A DNA stretch of 64,000 nt, from NCBI RefSeq assembly GCF_963677575.1, contig NZ_OY782038.1:4095501-4159500 (forward strand), written 5' to 3'. Positions 42,691 to 51,580 of the stretch are shown piece after piece; the stretch's first letter is position 1, and every line of letters starts with the position of its first letter. The notes under the pieces are model-generated. The model was not told where the DNA came from and searched no databases. It saw only the letters and a list, made by a program, of their open reading frames with translations. The position numbers and the translations under genes are program-made. The stretch comes from an uncultured Draconibacterium sp. Lineage in GTDB: Bacteria > Bacteroidota > Bacteroidia > Bacteroidales > Prolixibacteraceae.

Positions 42691-42773
42691 TGTCATTTCG
42701 ACGAGTAAGCGAGGAGAAATCTGTTGATCTGAGATAGATTTCTCACCTTCGTTCCTCAAGATTCGAAATGACA
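42691..42773. repeat. Dispersed palindromic repeat, family TGTCATYTCGA (second copy)
   Basis: The 83-bp element starts TGTCATTTCGA and ends TCGAAATGACA. The inner GAAATCTGTTG, CACCTTCGTTCCTC and end sequences match the copy after valS. It sits between hisA and hisF and extends a false upstream frame of hisF. Confidence 0.75.
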
Positions 42774-42782
42774 GTATAGTTG

Positions 42783-43514
42783 TTACGCAATGAACTTTTC
42801 AACTTCTTTCAAAGTTATGCGATTTTCATAAATGGCTTTTCCGGTAATTACACCCGGAACGCCCATTTCATCTAATTTTAATATGTCGTCCATGGTGGCA
42901 ATTCCGCCACTGGCAATAATTTCCACTTCGGGAAGTGTTTTCATAATATCGGCGTACAGGTCAAAAGAAGGGCCGCTTAACATTCCGTCGCGACTAATAT
43001 CTGTTGAAATTACTTTGCTGATTCCCTGCTTGTGGAATTCTGAAATAAAATCTATCACCGCCAGGTCAGTTGTTTCCAGCCAGCCACTTACGGCAATTTT
43101 ACCGTCTTTCGCATCGGCACCCAAAATGATCTTTTCGCTGCCGAATTTCTCCAGCCAGCTCAGAAAAGTATCTTTTTCTTTTACGGCGATACTTCCGCCG
43201 GTAACCATTGCTGCTCCTGAGTTAAAAGCAATTTCCAGGTCATTATCCGATTTTAGTCCGCCGCCAAAGTCGATCACTAAATTGGTTTTTCCGGCAATGG
43301 TTTCCAACACTTTGTAGTTTACGATGTGCTTGGCTTTTGCCCCGTCCAGATCAACAAGGTGTAAACGTGTGATTCCCGCATCTTCGAACATTTTGGCAAC
43401 CTCCAGCGGATTCTCGTTGTAAACCGTTTTTTGGTTGTAATCGCCCTGAGAAAGTCGCACGCATTTGGCGTCAATCAGGTCGATGGCAGGAATTATTTCT
43501 ATTTTTTTGGTCAT
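42783..43514 (-). CDS. hisA: Phosphoribosylformimino-AICAR ribotide isomerase
   Basis: The 243-residue half-barrel repeat enzyme isomerises ProFAR to PRFAR, feeding HisF. The start ATG gives MTKKIEIIPAIDLIDAKCVRL with the catalytic Asp of PAIDL. An upstream TTG is rejected. Other family blocks are VDLDGAKAKH, LVIDFGGGLKSDNDLE, STDISRDGMLSGPSFDLY and EIIASGGIATMDDILKL. It lies between argF' and hisF, separated from both by structured repeats. Confidence 0.95.
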   Translation of the reverse strand: MTKKIEIIPAIDLIDAKCVRLSQGDYNQKTVYNENPLEVAKMFEDAGITRLHLVDLDGAKAKHIVNYKVLETIAGKTNLVIDFGGGLKSDNDLEIAFNSGAAMVTGGSIAVKEKDTFLSWLEKFGSEKIILGADAKDGKIAVSGWLETTDLAVIDFISEFHKQGISKVISTDISRDGMLSGPSFDLYADIMKTLPEVEIIASGGIATMDDILKLDEMGVPGVITGKAIYENRITLKEVEKFIA

Positions 43515-43559
43515 GTTCTTTTTAATTGCTGGCAAAGGCGCAAAGTTAATTTTTAGGAC

Positions 43560-43630
43560 GTCATTCCGAACTTGTTTCGGAATCTTTTCGATAATAGATG
43601 CTGAATCCGTCAGCTGACGGACAGCATGAC
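43560..43630. repeat. Palindromic intergenic element between argF' and hisA
   Basis: The stretch holds CCGAA/TTCGG flanking a short loop and a perfect 14-bp palindrome CCGTCAGCTGACGG at 43607-43620. It begins GTCATTCCGAAC, like many bacterial intergenic repeats, but its interior differs from the TGTCATYTCGA copies. Confidence 0.55.
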
Positions 43631-43636
43631 GCGGTG

Positions 43637-44584
43637 TTACGAGCCTTCAAGAATCATCTTCAACACTGCCTGTGCAGTAATTTCGCGGTTGTAGGCTTCA
43701 TCAACAACAATTGAATTCGGGCTGTCGATAACGCCATCTGTCACAATCATATTTCTACGTACCGGAAGACAGTGCATAAACTTGGCATCATTAGTCAGAG
43801 CCATTTTTGCTTCATCAACCGTCCAGCTCATATCTTTCGAAATAACCTGCCCGTAATCGGTGTACGACGCCCAGTTCTTTGCATAGATAAAATCGGCACC
43901 TTCAAAAGCTTTTTTCTGATCGTACTCCACTTTTATATCACCCATAAATTCAGGTGCCAGCTCGTAACCTTTGGGGTGCGTAACCACCAGTTCGTAATCG
44001 GTTTCGCGCATCCACTCAACAAACGAGTTGGCAACAGCCTGCGGTAAAGCACGCGGATGTGGTGCCCAGGTAAGAACTACTTTTGGCTTATCTACTTTTT
44101 TATGTTCTTCAATGGTTACCAGGTCGGCAAAACTTTGTAGCGGGTGACGAGTCGCAGCTTCCATGCTTACCACCGGAACACCGGCATATTCAACAAACTG
44201 GCTTAATATTTTTTCAGCGTAATCGTCTTCGCGTTTTTCGAATTTGGCAAATGCACGCACGCCAATTACATCGCAATATTTCCCAATTACAGGAATAGCT
44301 TCGCGCAGGTGTTCGGCATTTTTACCGTCCATTACCACGCCCATTTCCGATTCCAGTTGCCAGCTGTCTTCATTTACGTTCATCACCATGGTGTTCATGC
44401 CCATGTTCATGGCTGCTTTTTGGGTGCTGAGACGCGTACGCAGACTTGAGTTGAAAAATACCAGAACTATGGTTTTGTTTTTCCCTAGGTGCTGAAATCC
44501 AAACTTGTTGTTTTTTACTTCGAATGCAGTTGCCAGCGCTTTTTCAATGCTGGGAATATCTTTTACTGATGTGAATTTTTTCAT
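43637..44584 (-). CDS. argF': N-acylornithine carbamoyltransferase (ArgF' type)
   Basis: The 315-residue enzyme is the acetyl- or succinyl-ornithine carbamoyltransferase of the Bacteroidota arginine route, not a classical ornithine enzyme. It has the carbamoyl-phosphate motif FFNSSLRTRLSTQKAA, the block GVRAFAKFEKRED and the C-terminal FMHCLPVRRNMIVTD. By alignment with the Bacteroides fragilis enzyme from memory, the residue that separates the succinyl type (Pro90) from the acetyl type (Glu) is Ala90 here, in DGKNAEHL. So the acyl group used is open. The ATG at 44584 matches the family start MKKFTSVKDI; the upstream TTG extension is unlikely. Confidence 0.92.
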   Translation of the reverse strand: MKKFTSVKDIPSIEKALATAFEVKNNKFGFQHLGKNKTIVLVFFNSSLRTRLSTQKAAMNMGMNTMVMNVNEDSWQLESEMGVVMDGKNAEHLREAIPVIGKYCDVIGVRAFAKFEKREDDYAEKILSQFVEYAGVPVVSMEAATRHPLQSFADLVTIEEHKKVDKPKVVLTWAPHPRALPQAVANSFVEWMRETDYELVVTHPKGYELAPEFMGDIKVEYDQKKAFEGADFIYAKNWASYTDYGQVISKDMSWTVDEAKMALTNDAKFMHCLPVRRNMIVTDGVIDSPNSIVVDEAYNREITAQAVLKMILEGS

Positions 44585-44664
44585 GTTGTAAGTTTGATGA
44601 CGGAAGCACGAAGACCGAAGTTTCAACTTCCATAGTTTATATTTTGCCTTTTTACTTTTGCCTT

Positions 44665-45915
44665 TTACTTTGGACGTACTTGTCCGTTTCCTTCAATTAT
44701 CCATTTGTAGCTGGTGAGTTCTTCCAATGCCATTGGTCCGCGGGCGTGCAATTTCTGTGTGCTAATGCCAATTTCAGCTCCCAGTCCAAATTGTGCACCG
44801 TCGGTATAAGCGGTTGATGTATTTGAATACACAGAAGACGCGTCCACCATTTTGCGGAACATTTGAATTCGATCAGCATCTTCAGAAATGATCGCCTCGC
44901 TGTGTTTTGATGAGTGTGTATTAATGTGATTTAAAGCTTCATCGAACGAACCAACAGTTTTTATTGACATTTTCATCGACAAGAATTCTGTTCCGAATGA
45001 TTCTTCAGTGGCTTTAAGCAAGAGTTCTTTTGGATATACTGATTCTATTTGTTTGTAAGCTTTTTCGTCGGCATAAATCACCACCTGTTCTTCCGAGAGT
45101 TTTTTAGCAAAATCGTTCAATTCATTCAAACGGCTTTCGTGAATTACCAAACAATCCAGTGCATTACAAACCGATACTCGGCGGGTTTTTGCATTGAAAA
45201 TAATCTCGCGGCCTTTTTCTGCATCACCAAACTCATCAAAATAAGTGTGGCAAATTCCGGCACCGGTTTCAATTACCGGAATAGTGGCATTTTCGCGAAC
45301 AAAATTTATCAGTCCCTGGCTTCCGCGTGGAATAATCAAATCAATGTATCCGTGAGCACGCAACATTTCGTTGGTTTCTTCACGCCCGGCAGGAAGAAGT
45401 GTAACTGTATTTTCGTCAAAATCGAATCTTTTAAGCATATCGCGAATAATAGAAACGATGGCTTGATTGGAATAAATAGCGTCACTGCCGCCTTTTAAAA
45501 CACAGGCATTACCTGATTTTAAACACAAGGCAAAAACATCGAAAGTAACATTTGGACGGGCTTCATAAATTATCCCAATCACACCAAAGGGTACCGTAAC
45601 TTTTTTGATTTTCAGCCCGTTTTCGCGAACTGTTTCCTTTAAAGTTTTTCCAACCGGACTTTCAAGACGGGCAACATTTTCCATGTCGGAAGCAATTCCT
45701 TTAATTCTTTCTTCTGATAATTTCAAGCGGTCGAATTTAGGGTCTTGCGGATCCATACGATCGAGATCCTTCTGGTTTTCTGCAAGAATAAAATCTGTCT
45801 TTGCCCGGGCTTCGTTTGCCAGCTCCAGCAATAATTGTTTAACCTGTTCGTCGTTCACCAGGTTTAACTTTCGCGAAGCTTCAAGCGTTTTTTTTAGCTG
45901 CTGTTCTATTTTCAT
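44665..45915 (-). CDS. proA: Gamma-glutamyl phosphate reductase
   Basis: The 416-residue enzyme reduces glutamyl phosphate to glutamate semialdehyde in proline synthesis. Conserved aldehyde-dehydrogenase-like blocks include IGIIYEARPNVTFDVFALCLKSGNACVLKGG and TRRVSVCNALDCLVIH with the catalytic Cys. VYSNTSTAYTDGAQFGLGAEIGIST is near the C-terminus. Length is normal. It is part of proC-proB-proA inside the arginine cluster; all three act on glutamate-derived intermediates. About 150 bases separate it from proB. Confidence 0.95.
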   Translation of the reverse strand: MKIEQQLKKTLEASRKLNLVNDEQVKQLLLELANEARAKTDFILAENQKDLDRMDPQDPKFDRLKLSEERIKGIASDMENVARLESPVGKTLKETVRENGLKIKKVTVPFGVIGIIYEARPNVTFDVFALCLKSGNACVLKGGSDAIYSNQAIVSIIRDMLKRFDFDENTVTLLPAGREETNEMLRAHGYIDLIIPRGSQGLINFVRENATIPVIETGAGICHTYFDEFGDAEKGREIIFNAKTRRVSVCNALDCLVIHESRLNELNDFAKKLSEEQVVIYADEKAYKQIESVYPKELLLKATEESFGTEFLSMKMSIKTVGSFDEALNHINTHSSKHSEAIISEDADRIQMFRKMVDASSVYSNTSTAYTDGAQFGLGAEIGISTQKLHARGPMALEELTSYKWIIEGNGQVRPK

Positions 45916-46067
45916 GTCGTCGGTCTTTCAAAGAAAAACCCTCTCCCGGGGGAGGGAGAGGGAGCTCAGAATAAGTTCAAATTAAGGCATCAAAAAAAAG
46001 GGAGTAAGGGTAGTTTGTCCGGGTAGACAAACTTAGTTAAAGGTTACTCTGAGCTATCTTTATATTT

Positions 46068-47177
46068 CTAAATTAATGTTTCGTTTGTTTTATATTCTAA
46101 ATACAAATAATCGTAATGTATTACCGGTTTTTGCTTGTCGGATTGCTTCTCCTTTTCAATTTTTTCCGAGTCATACGAGGCTTTTCCCATACCGACAAAC
46201 TCGCCGTTTGCGCCTGTTATTTTTATTAAATCTCCTTTTTTGAATTCACTTTCAACTTTAACAATTCCTACCGGAAGCAAGCTGACGGCCTTGTCGGAAA
46301 GTAGCGCTTTTGTTGCACCTTCGTTGATTTGTACCTGTCCTTTTGCAAAACCATCAGAATAGCCAATCCATTTTTTTACGCCGCTCGACGGTTTCTTGTT
46401 AGGTACGAAAAAAGTGTGTTTTAGGTTTTTCGATTTGTCCAATAAATCAACAAGAATATTGGTTTGGGTTCCGTTTGCAACATGAACGCCAATTCCATCG
46501 CCGGCCACTTTTTTTGCAATCCGAAATTTGGTAAGCATTCCACCACGGCCAAAATCCGATCGCCCTGATGAAATTGCATCCTGCGGTCCTTTGTCGTTTA
46601 CCTGAATGCGCTCGATCAATTCGGCTCCCTCGCTATCGGGATGAGCAGTGTACACACCATCTATATTACTAAGAATGATCAGCGCTTCTGAATCTACCAT
46701 CGACGCTATCAATCCTGAAAGTTCGTCGTTGTCGGTAAACATCAGCTCGGTTACCGAAATGGTGTCGTTTTCGTTTACAATCGGTATCACTTTGTTTTCC
46801 AACAATGTGGTGATACAGTTTTTCATGTTCAAGTAATGTGCACGGCTCGAAAAATTTTCCTTGGTGGTAAGCACCTGCGCGCAGGTGAGACCTTCTTCGT
46901 GGAAAAAATCGGAATAACGCGATATTAATTTTACCTGCCCCAGTGCAGCCCATAATTGTCGTTGCGATACGGCATCCGACTTTTTTGTTTCGCTCATAAC
47001 AGCGCGGCCTGCAGCAACTGCCCCCGACGACACCAAAACTACCTCAACGCCATTTTTTTGCAAATGGGCAATTTGGTCTACCAGGTGAGCAATGCGCGCC
47101 ACGTTCAGCGTTCCGTCGGCTTTAGCCAGCACATTACTGCCTACTTTAACTGTTATTTTTTTATAGCGGGTCTGCAC
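46068..47177 (-). CDS. proB: Glutamate 5-kinase
   Basis: The 369-residue enzyme phosphorylates glutamate, the first step to proline. The amino-acid-kinase domain has KVGSNVLAKADGTLN at the N-terminus, VSSGAVAAGR and FTDNDELSGLIASMVDSEALIILSNIDGVY. SDFGRGGMLTKFRIAKKV closes the core. The last 75 residues look like the PUA domain found in many ProB proteins. Translation starts with GTG, five bases after the proC stop, so expression is probably coupled to proC. Feedback inhibition by proline is usual for the family. Confidence 0.95.
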   Translation of the reverse strand: MQTRYKKITVKVGSNVLAKADGTLNVARIAHLVDQIAHLQKNGVEVVLVSSGAVAAGRAVMSETKKSDAVSQRQLWAALGQVKLISRYSDFFHEEGLTCAQVLTTKENFSSRAHYLNMKNCITTLLENKVIPIVNENDTISVTELMFTDNDELSGLIASMVDSEALIILSNIDGVYTAHPDSEGAELIERIQVNDKGPQDAISSGRSDFGRGGMLTKFRIAKKVAGDGIGVHVANGTQTNILVDLLDKSKNLKHTFFVPNKKPSSGVKKWIGYSDGFAKGQVQINEGATKALLSDKAVSLLPVGIVKVESEFKKGDLIKITGANGEFVGMGKASYDSEKIEKEKQSDKQKPVIHYDYLYLEYKTNETLI

Positions 47178-47182
47178 AGTTT

Positions 47183-47980
47183 TTAGTTGTCTTTTATTTT
47201 TTTGTACGAGGCCAGAACTCCCTGAATCAGTGAAGAACTAAAGCCTTTGTGTTCCATTTCGTTTAGTCCGGTAATTGTAACGCCCATCGGAGTGGTTACT
47301 TTATCAATCTCTCTTTCGGGGTGATGTTCCGACTGAAGCAATAATTCTGTTGCACCCTTTACCGTTTGCGCTGTGATCAGCTGAGCCATTTCGGCGCTAA
47401 AGCCAATTTCGATACCACCTTGCATGGCTGCGCGAATGTAGCGCAACGCATAAGCAATTCCGCACGACGATAGTACAGTTGCTGCGGCCATCAGTTCTTC
47501 AGGAATCTCGATGGTTTTTCCCAACTTGTCGAACAGTTCAACTACATATTCGCGGTAAGGTTCGGTGTTGCCATTTGCTGAAATACAGGTCAATGATTCC
47601 TGCAAAGCAATTGCAGTGTTAGGCATTACCCTGAAAATAGGAATGTCGTTTCCGGCCATTTCACCCAGGTCATCAATGCCAACTCCGGCAACAATGGAAA
47701 TGAAAATCTTCTCCGGCGACAAAATAGGCTTCAGGGTGTTAATCACTCCCTCAATATGATAAGGTTTTACGGCTACAATAATAACGTCAGCATCTTTTGC
47801 TGCATCGATGTTATTGTCGTAAGCATGAATTCCCAGGTTGCTCATTTTTTTGAGCGTCGCTTCTTTTCGGTCTGAAACGGAGATGTCGCCGGCTTCTACT
47901 GAACCTGATTTTAAAAGGCCAAGTGCAATGGCGCCTCCCATGTTTCCAACCCCGATTATTGCTATCTTTTTATTTTTCAT
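47183..47980 (-). CDS. proC: Pyrroline-5-carboxylate reductase
   Basis: The 265-residue enzyme completes proline synthesis by reducing pyrroline-5-carboxylate with NAD(P)H. The N-terminal Rossmann motif is GVGNMGGAIA. The family block KPYHIEGVINTLKP follows, then FRVMPNTAIALQESLTCI, and the C-terminal dimer domain has LSSCGIAYALRYIRAAMQGG and TPMGVTITGLNEMEHKGF. It is directly downstream of argD (38 bases) and upstream of proB (five bases). Confidence 0.96.
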   Translation of the reverse strand: MKNKKIAIIGVGNMGGAIALGLLKSGSVEAGDISVSDRKEATLKKMSNLGIHAYDNNIDAAKDADVIIVAVKPYHIEGVINTLKPILSPEKIFISIVAGVGIDDLGEMAGNDIPIFRVMPNTAIALQESLTCISANGNTEPYREYVVELFDKLGKTIEIPEELMAAATVLSSCGIAYALRYIRAAMQGGIEIGFSAEMAQLITAQTVKGATELLLQSEHHPEREIDKVTTPMGVTITGLNEMEHKGFSSSLIQGVLASYKKIKDN

Positions 47981-48018
47981 TTGGTCTAAATTAGTAGATG
48001 TTTTCTTTCGATGTTTAA

Positions 48019-49155
48019 TTATTCAGCGAACGAGCCAAGTACTTCTGCAAACGCTGTTAAAAAGGTATCAGCTTGTTCGGTCGTAAGACTGAGCGGTGGC
48101 AACAGCCTGATAATATTTTGCCCCGATACGCCGGTAAAAATACCGTAATCGAAAAGCAATTTCTTGCGTATTTCGGCAATTGGTTGTTTAAATTCCAATC
48201 CAATCATTAATCCTTCACCTCTGATTTCAAAATCTGCATCCAAAGTAGCCAGTTTCTCCATCAGGTAATTCCCAATTGTTTCGGCATTCTCTACCAGGTT
48301 TTCGTTTTTCATTACATCCAGAACTGCAATAGCCGCAGCACATGCCAGGTGATTGCCGCCAAAAGTGGTTCCGAGCATGCCAAACCATGGCTCAATTTCC
48401 GGTTGAATCAGTACGCCGCCAATCGGGAATCCGTTACCCATTCCTTTTGCCATGGTAACAATGTCAGGTTTTATATCGGTATGCTGGTAGGCGAAAAATT
48501 TACCGCTTCGTCCGTAACCCGATTGTATTTCATCCAGAATAAGAACAGTCACATATTTTTCGGTCAATTGTTTTAGCTTGGTCAGGAATTCGGTGTCGGG
48601 TACGTAAATCCCTCCAATTCCCTGAATTCCTTCAACAATTACCGCAGCCACATCGCCTTTTTTCAATGCTTCTTCCGTTGCTTCAATATCGTTGAAAGGC
48701 AGGATAAGAGCATTGTCTGTTTCGTTAACAGGAGCAATGATTTTTGGGTTATCGGTAATGGCTACCGCAGCCGAAGTTCGTCCGTGGAAACCTTTTTTGT
48801 AACTAATGATTTTCTTTTTACCGGTTATAAAAGAAGCCAGTTTCAGAGCGTTCTCGTTGGCTTCGGCACCCGAGTTACAAAGAAATAACTGATAATCTTC
48901 GCATCCCGATTGTTTGCCTAGTTTTTCAGCCAGTTCCTTTTGCAAAGGATTTTGTACCGAATTAGAATAAAATCCGATTTGCTGAAGTTGCTTGCTTATT
49001 TTTTCAACATAGGTTGGGTGGCTGTGCCCGATTGAAATTACTGCGTGACCGCCGTATAAATCGAGGTATTTCTTCCCGTTCTCATCCCAAACATAACAAC
49101 CTTCGGCTTTTACCGGGGTGATGTCGAAAAGTGGATATACGTTAAATAGTTTCAT
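48019..49155 (-). CDS. argD: Acetylornithine (acylornithine) aminotransferase
   Basis: The 378-residue PLP enzyme makes N-acylornithine from the semialdehyde. Family features include LDLYGGHAVISIGHSHP near the N-terminus, FLCNSGAEANENALKLA, FHGRTSAAVAIT and the PLP aspartate in LILDEIQSGYGRSG. The Schiff-base lysine is in VTMAKGMGNGFPIGG. The protein is slightly shorter than enteric ArgD (about 400), as usual in Bacteroidota. It lies between argC and proC in the arg run. Confidence 0.95.
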   Translation of the reverse strand: MKLFNVYPLFDITPVKAEGCYVWDENGKKYLDLYGGHAVISIGHSHPTYVEKISKQLQQIGFYSNSVQNPLQKELAEKLGKQSGCEDYQLFLCNSGAEANENALKLASFITGKKKIISYKKGFHGRTSAAVAITDNPKIIAPVNETDNALILPFNDIEATEEALKKGDVAAVIVEGIQGIGGIYVPDTEFLTKLKQLTEKYVTVLILDEIQSGYGRSGKFFAYQHTDIKPDIVTMAKGMGNGFPIGGVLIQPEIEPWFGMLGTTFGGNHLACAAAIAVLDVMKNENLVENAETIGNYLMEKLATLDADFEIRGEGLMIGLEFKQPIAEIRKKLLFDYGIFTGVSGQNIIRLLPPLSLTTEQADTFLTAFAEVLGSFAE

Positions 49156-49252
49156 TCTTTTTTGTTTGGAACGCTGATGACGCTGATTTAATTGATGTGC
49201 ACTGATTTTTTTCAGTGAGCATCTGCAAAATCCGTGTTATCTGCGTTCGGTT

Positions 49253-50221
49253 TTAAAACGCTACCGGTTTTAAATTCAGTCCGGTTTTTTCATCCAGACC
49301 AAACATCAGGTTCATATTCTGAACTGCTTGTCCGGATGCACCTTTTATTAAATTGTCGGTTAAACTGATTATTACCAGTTTGTTCCCGTGTTTCTCTAAA
49401 TAAATTACGCCTTTGTTGGTATTCACCACCTGTTTTACGCCCGGATTTTTATCGGTTACAAAAACAAAGGGATGATCGGCGTAGTAATCTTTATATATTT
49501 CGTTAGCCTCTTCAAGCGAGCCTCCAAATTTTGTATAACAAGCCACAAATATTCCACGTGTGTGGTTTCCGCGAATCGGTACAAAGTTGAAATCCTTTTC
49601 AAATCCCGGTTGCAGTTGCGTAAGGCTTTGAATGATCTCGCCTTCGTGCTGATGCTGGAAAATTTTGTAAGCCGAAACATTGCTGCTTCTCCAGCTGAAA
49701 TGTGACGTTGCAGTTGGTTTTTGTCCTGCTCCGGTCGACCCGGTGATGGCCTGAACATGAATTTCATCCTGCAATAAATCGTTAGCGGCCAGTGGCAAAA
49801 GCGCCAGCTGAATTCCGGTAGCAAAACAACCCGGGTTGGCAATTCGCTCAGATGATTCAATTTCTTCGCGGTTTAATTCGGGCAAACCATAAACAAAGTC
49901 GTTGCCTTCTCTTTTTAATCTGAAGTCGTGACTTAGATCGATAATCTTCAAATATTTAGGAAAAGTGTTTTCTTCCATGAATTCAATCGACTTGCCATGC
50001 CCCATGCAAAGGAAAATAACATCCACCTCGTCGAAAGGCATCTGGTCGGTGAATTTGATATCGGTTTCGCCCAGCAAATCAATGTGTACATCCGAAATCC
50101 GATTGCCGGCATTACTGGTACTTTGTACAAAACCAATTTCAGCCTGCGGATGATTCAGTAAAATTCTCAACAGCTCTCCGGAGGTATATCCGGCTCCTCC
50201 TATAATTCCAACTTTAATCAT
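49253..50221 (-). CDS. argC: N-acyl-gamma-glutamyl-phosphate reductase
   Basis: The 322-residue enzyme reduces N-acylglutamyl phosphate to the semialdehyde. The N-terminal nucleotide motif is GIIGGAGYTSGELLRIL. The catalytic Cys lies in ANPGCFATGIQLALLPL (about residue 130). The family block SGAGQ-like reads TGSTGAGQKPTATSHF. VPIRGNHTRGIFV carries a conserved His. It sits between argG and argD with 84 and 97 bases of spacing. The preceding kinase gene, argB, is not in the window. Confidence 0.95.
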   Translation of the reverse strand: MIKVGIIGGAGYTSGELLRILLNHPQAEIGFVQSTSNAGNRISDVHIDLLGETDIKFTDQMPFDEVDVIFLCMGHGKSIEFMEENTFPKYLKIIDLSHDFRLKREGNDFVYGLPELNREEIESSERIANPGCFATGIQLALLPLAANDLLQDEIHVQAITGSTGAGQKPTATSHFSWRSSNVSAYKIFQHQHEGEIIQSLTQLQPGFEKDFNFVPIRGNHTRGIFVACYTKFGGSLEEANEIYKDYYADHPFVFVTDKNPGVKQVVNTNKGVIYLEKHGNKLVIISLTDNLIKGASGQAVQNMNLMFGLDEKTGLNLKPVAF

Positions 50222-50305
50222 TTGATTAACGATTGTAGATTAACGATTTTTGATTTTCATATTTTCCTTCTGAAATCGATATTCGTTAATTCTCATTCAA
50301 CATTC

Positions 50306-51499
50306 TTACAAGTTCTTGTTTACTTTATTGTAGATTTTAAGTGAATTCGATAAGATTTTGGTAAAACCTTTTACATCGTCTGCAGTCCATGCTTCAACGG
50401 TTTCGCCGTACTGGCCAAATCCCGAATTCATTAAATCGTGTTCCGATTCAATTCCAACCAACTCGAAATTGTAAGGTCTCAGTTTTACGATCACTTTTCC
50501 GGTTACGTTTTCCTGAGTTGATTCAAGGAAATCTTCGATGTTGCGCATTACCGGTTCCTGGTACATGGCTTCGTGTAAGAACATTCCGTACCAGTTTCCC
50601 AGCTGCTCTTTCCAGTACGATTGCCATTTGGTTAACGTATGTTTTTCCAGCAGATGGTGCGCTTTAATGGTAATAAGCGGTGCGGCAGCTTCAAAACCTA
50701 CGCGGCCTTTAATTCCAATAATGGTATCGCCAACATGTGTGTCGCGGCCAATGGCATATTTCGATGCTATAGCTTCCAGTGCACGAATTACATCGGGACC
50801 GTTTTCGTAAAACTCACCATCGAGCGAAACCAGTTCGCCTTTTTCAAAACCCAATTCAATAGTTTTTTCTTCGGTGGCTTCCAACTGACTTGGATAAGCC
50901 TCTTCAGGAAGATTTTTATTGGTGGTTAATGTTTCTTTTCCGCCAACGCTGGTTCCCCAAAGTCCCTGGTTAATGGAGTATTCCATTTTTGTGAAGTCGG
51001 CTTCAAAACCAAATTTCTTCAGGTAATCAATTTCGTACTGACGAGTGAGCAACATATCTCGCGTTGGCGTGATAATTTCAATCTCGGGCGCCAAAACCTG
51101 GAAAGTCAGGTCGAAACGAATTTGGTCGTTTCCGGCGCCGGTACTACCATGCGCAATGTATTTTGCACCAATTTCTTTGGCGTACTCAATAATGGCAATG
51201 GCCTGAAATGCTCTTTCAGAGCTAACCGAAATAGGGTAGGTGTTATTACGAAGTACATTTCCGAAAACCATGTAGCGAATACATTTTTCGTAATACTCGT
51301 TGGTTACGTCGAGTGTGATGTGCTCAACCGCGCCCAATGCCAGCGCACGTTCTTCAATGGTTTTTAACTCTTCGTCAGAGAATCCGCCAGTGTTGGCAAT
51401 TGCTGTATAAACATCATAACCTTTTTCTTCTTTCAGGTATTTTACACAAAACGATGTGTCTAAACCTCCGCTAAATGCCAGTACCAATTTTTTACTCAT
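50306..51499 (-). CDS. argG: Argininosuccinate synthase
   Basis: The 397-residue enzyme joins citrulline and aspartate with ATP. The P-loop-like AFSGGLDTSFCVKYL is at the N-terminus. Later blocks are HGSTGAGNDQIRFDL, ENGPDVIRALEAIASKYAIG and VGIESEHDLMNSGFGQYGE. The protein follows the GNAT gene by about 80 bases, in which an exact 20-mer shared with the amt downstream region lies. Its partner argH is encoded about 18 kb away in this window. Confidence 0.95.
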   Translation of the reverse strand: MSKKLVLAFSGGLDTSFCVKYLKEEKGYDVYTAIANTGGFSDEELKTIEERALALGAVEHITLDVTNEYYEKCIRYMVFGNVLRNNTYPISVSSERAFQAIAIIEYAKEIGAKYIAHGSTGAGNDQIRFDLTFQVLAPEIEIITPTRDMLLTRQYEIDYLKKFGFEADFTKMEYSINQGLWGTSVGGKETLTTNKNLPEEAYPSQLEATEEKTIELGFEKGELVSLDGEFYENGPDVIRALEAIASKYAIGRDTHVGDTIIGIKGRVGFEAAAPLITIKAHHLLEKHTLTKWQSYWKEQLGNWYGMFLHEAMYQEPVMRNIEDFLESTQENVTGKVIVKLRPYNFELVGIESEHDLMNSGFGQYGETVEAWTADDVKGFTKILSNSLKIYNKVNKNL

Positions 51500-51541
51500 G
51501 TCTCAATATCTTTAAAAGAGTGACGGCGTTTGTTATTCAAC

Positions 51542-51561
51542 TTAAGTCTGTAGCTGTCTGT
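51542..51561. repeat. Exact 20-mer shared with the amt downstream region (copy 2)
   Basis: TTAAGTCTGTAGCTGTCTGT lies between the GNAT gene and argG and is identical to 39332-39351. Confidence 0.6.
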
Positions 51562-51580
51562 CGAATAGCGAGCCGCCACT

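Noticed and set aside
42676..42759. N-terminal extension of HisF
   Set aside because: The codons lie in a dispersed palindromic repeat, and the canonical HisF start MLAKRIIPCLD lies downstream of it.
43637..44584. Classical ornithine carbamoyltransferase
   Set aside because: The SLRTRLSTQKAA block and overall sequence match the acylornithine type found in Bacteroidota arginine operons.
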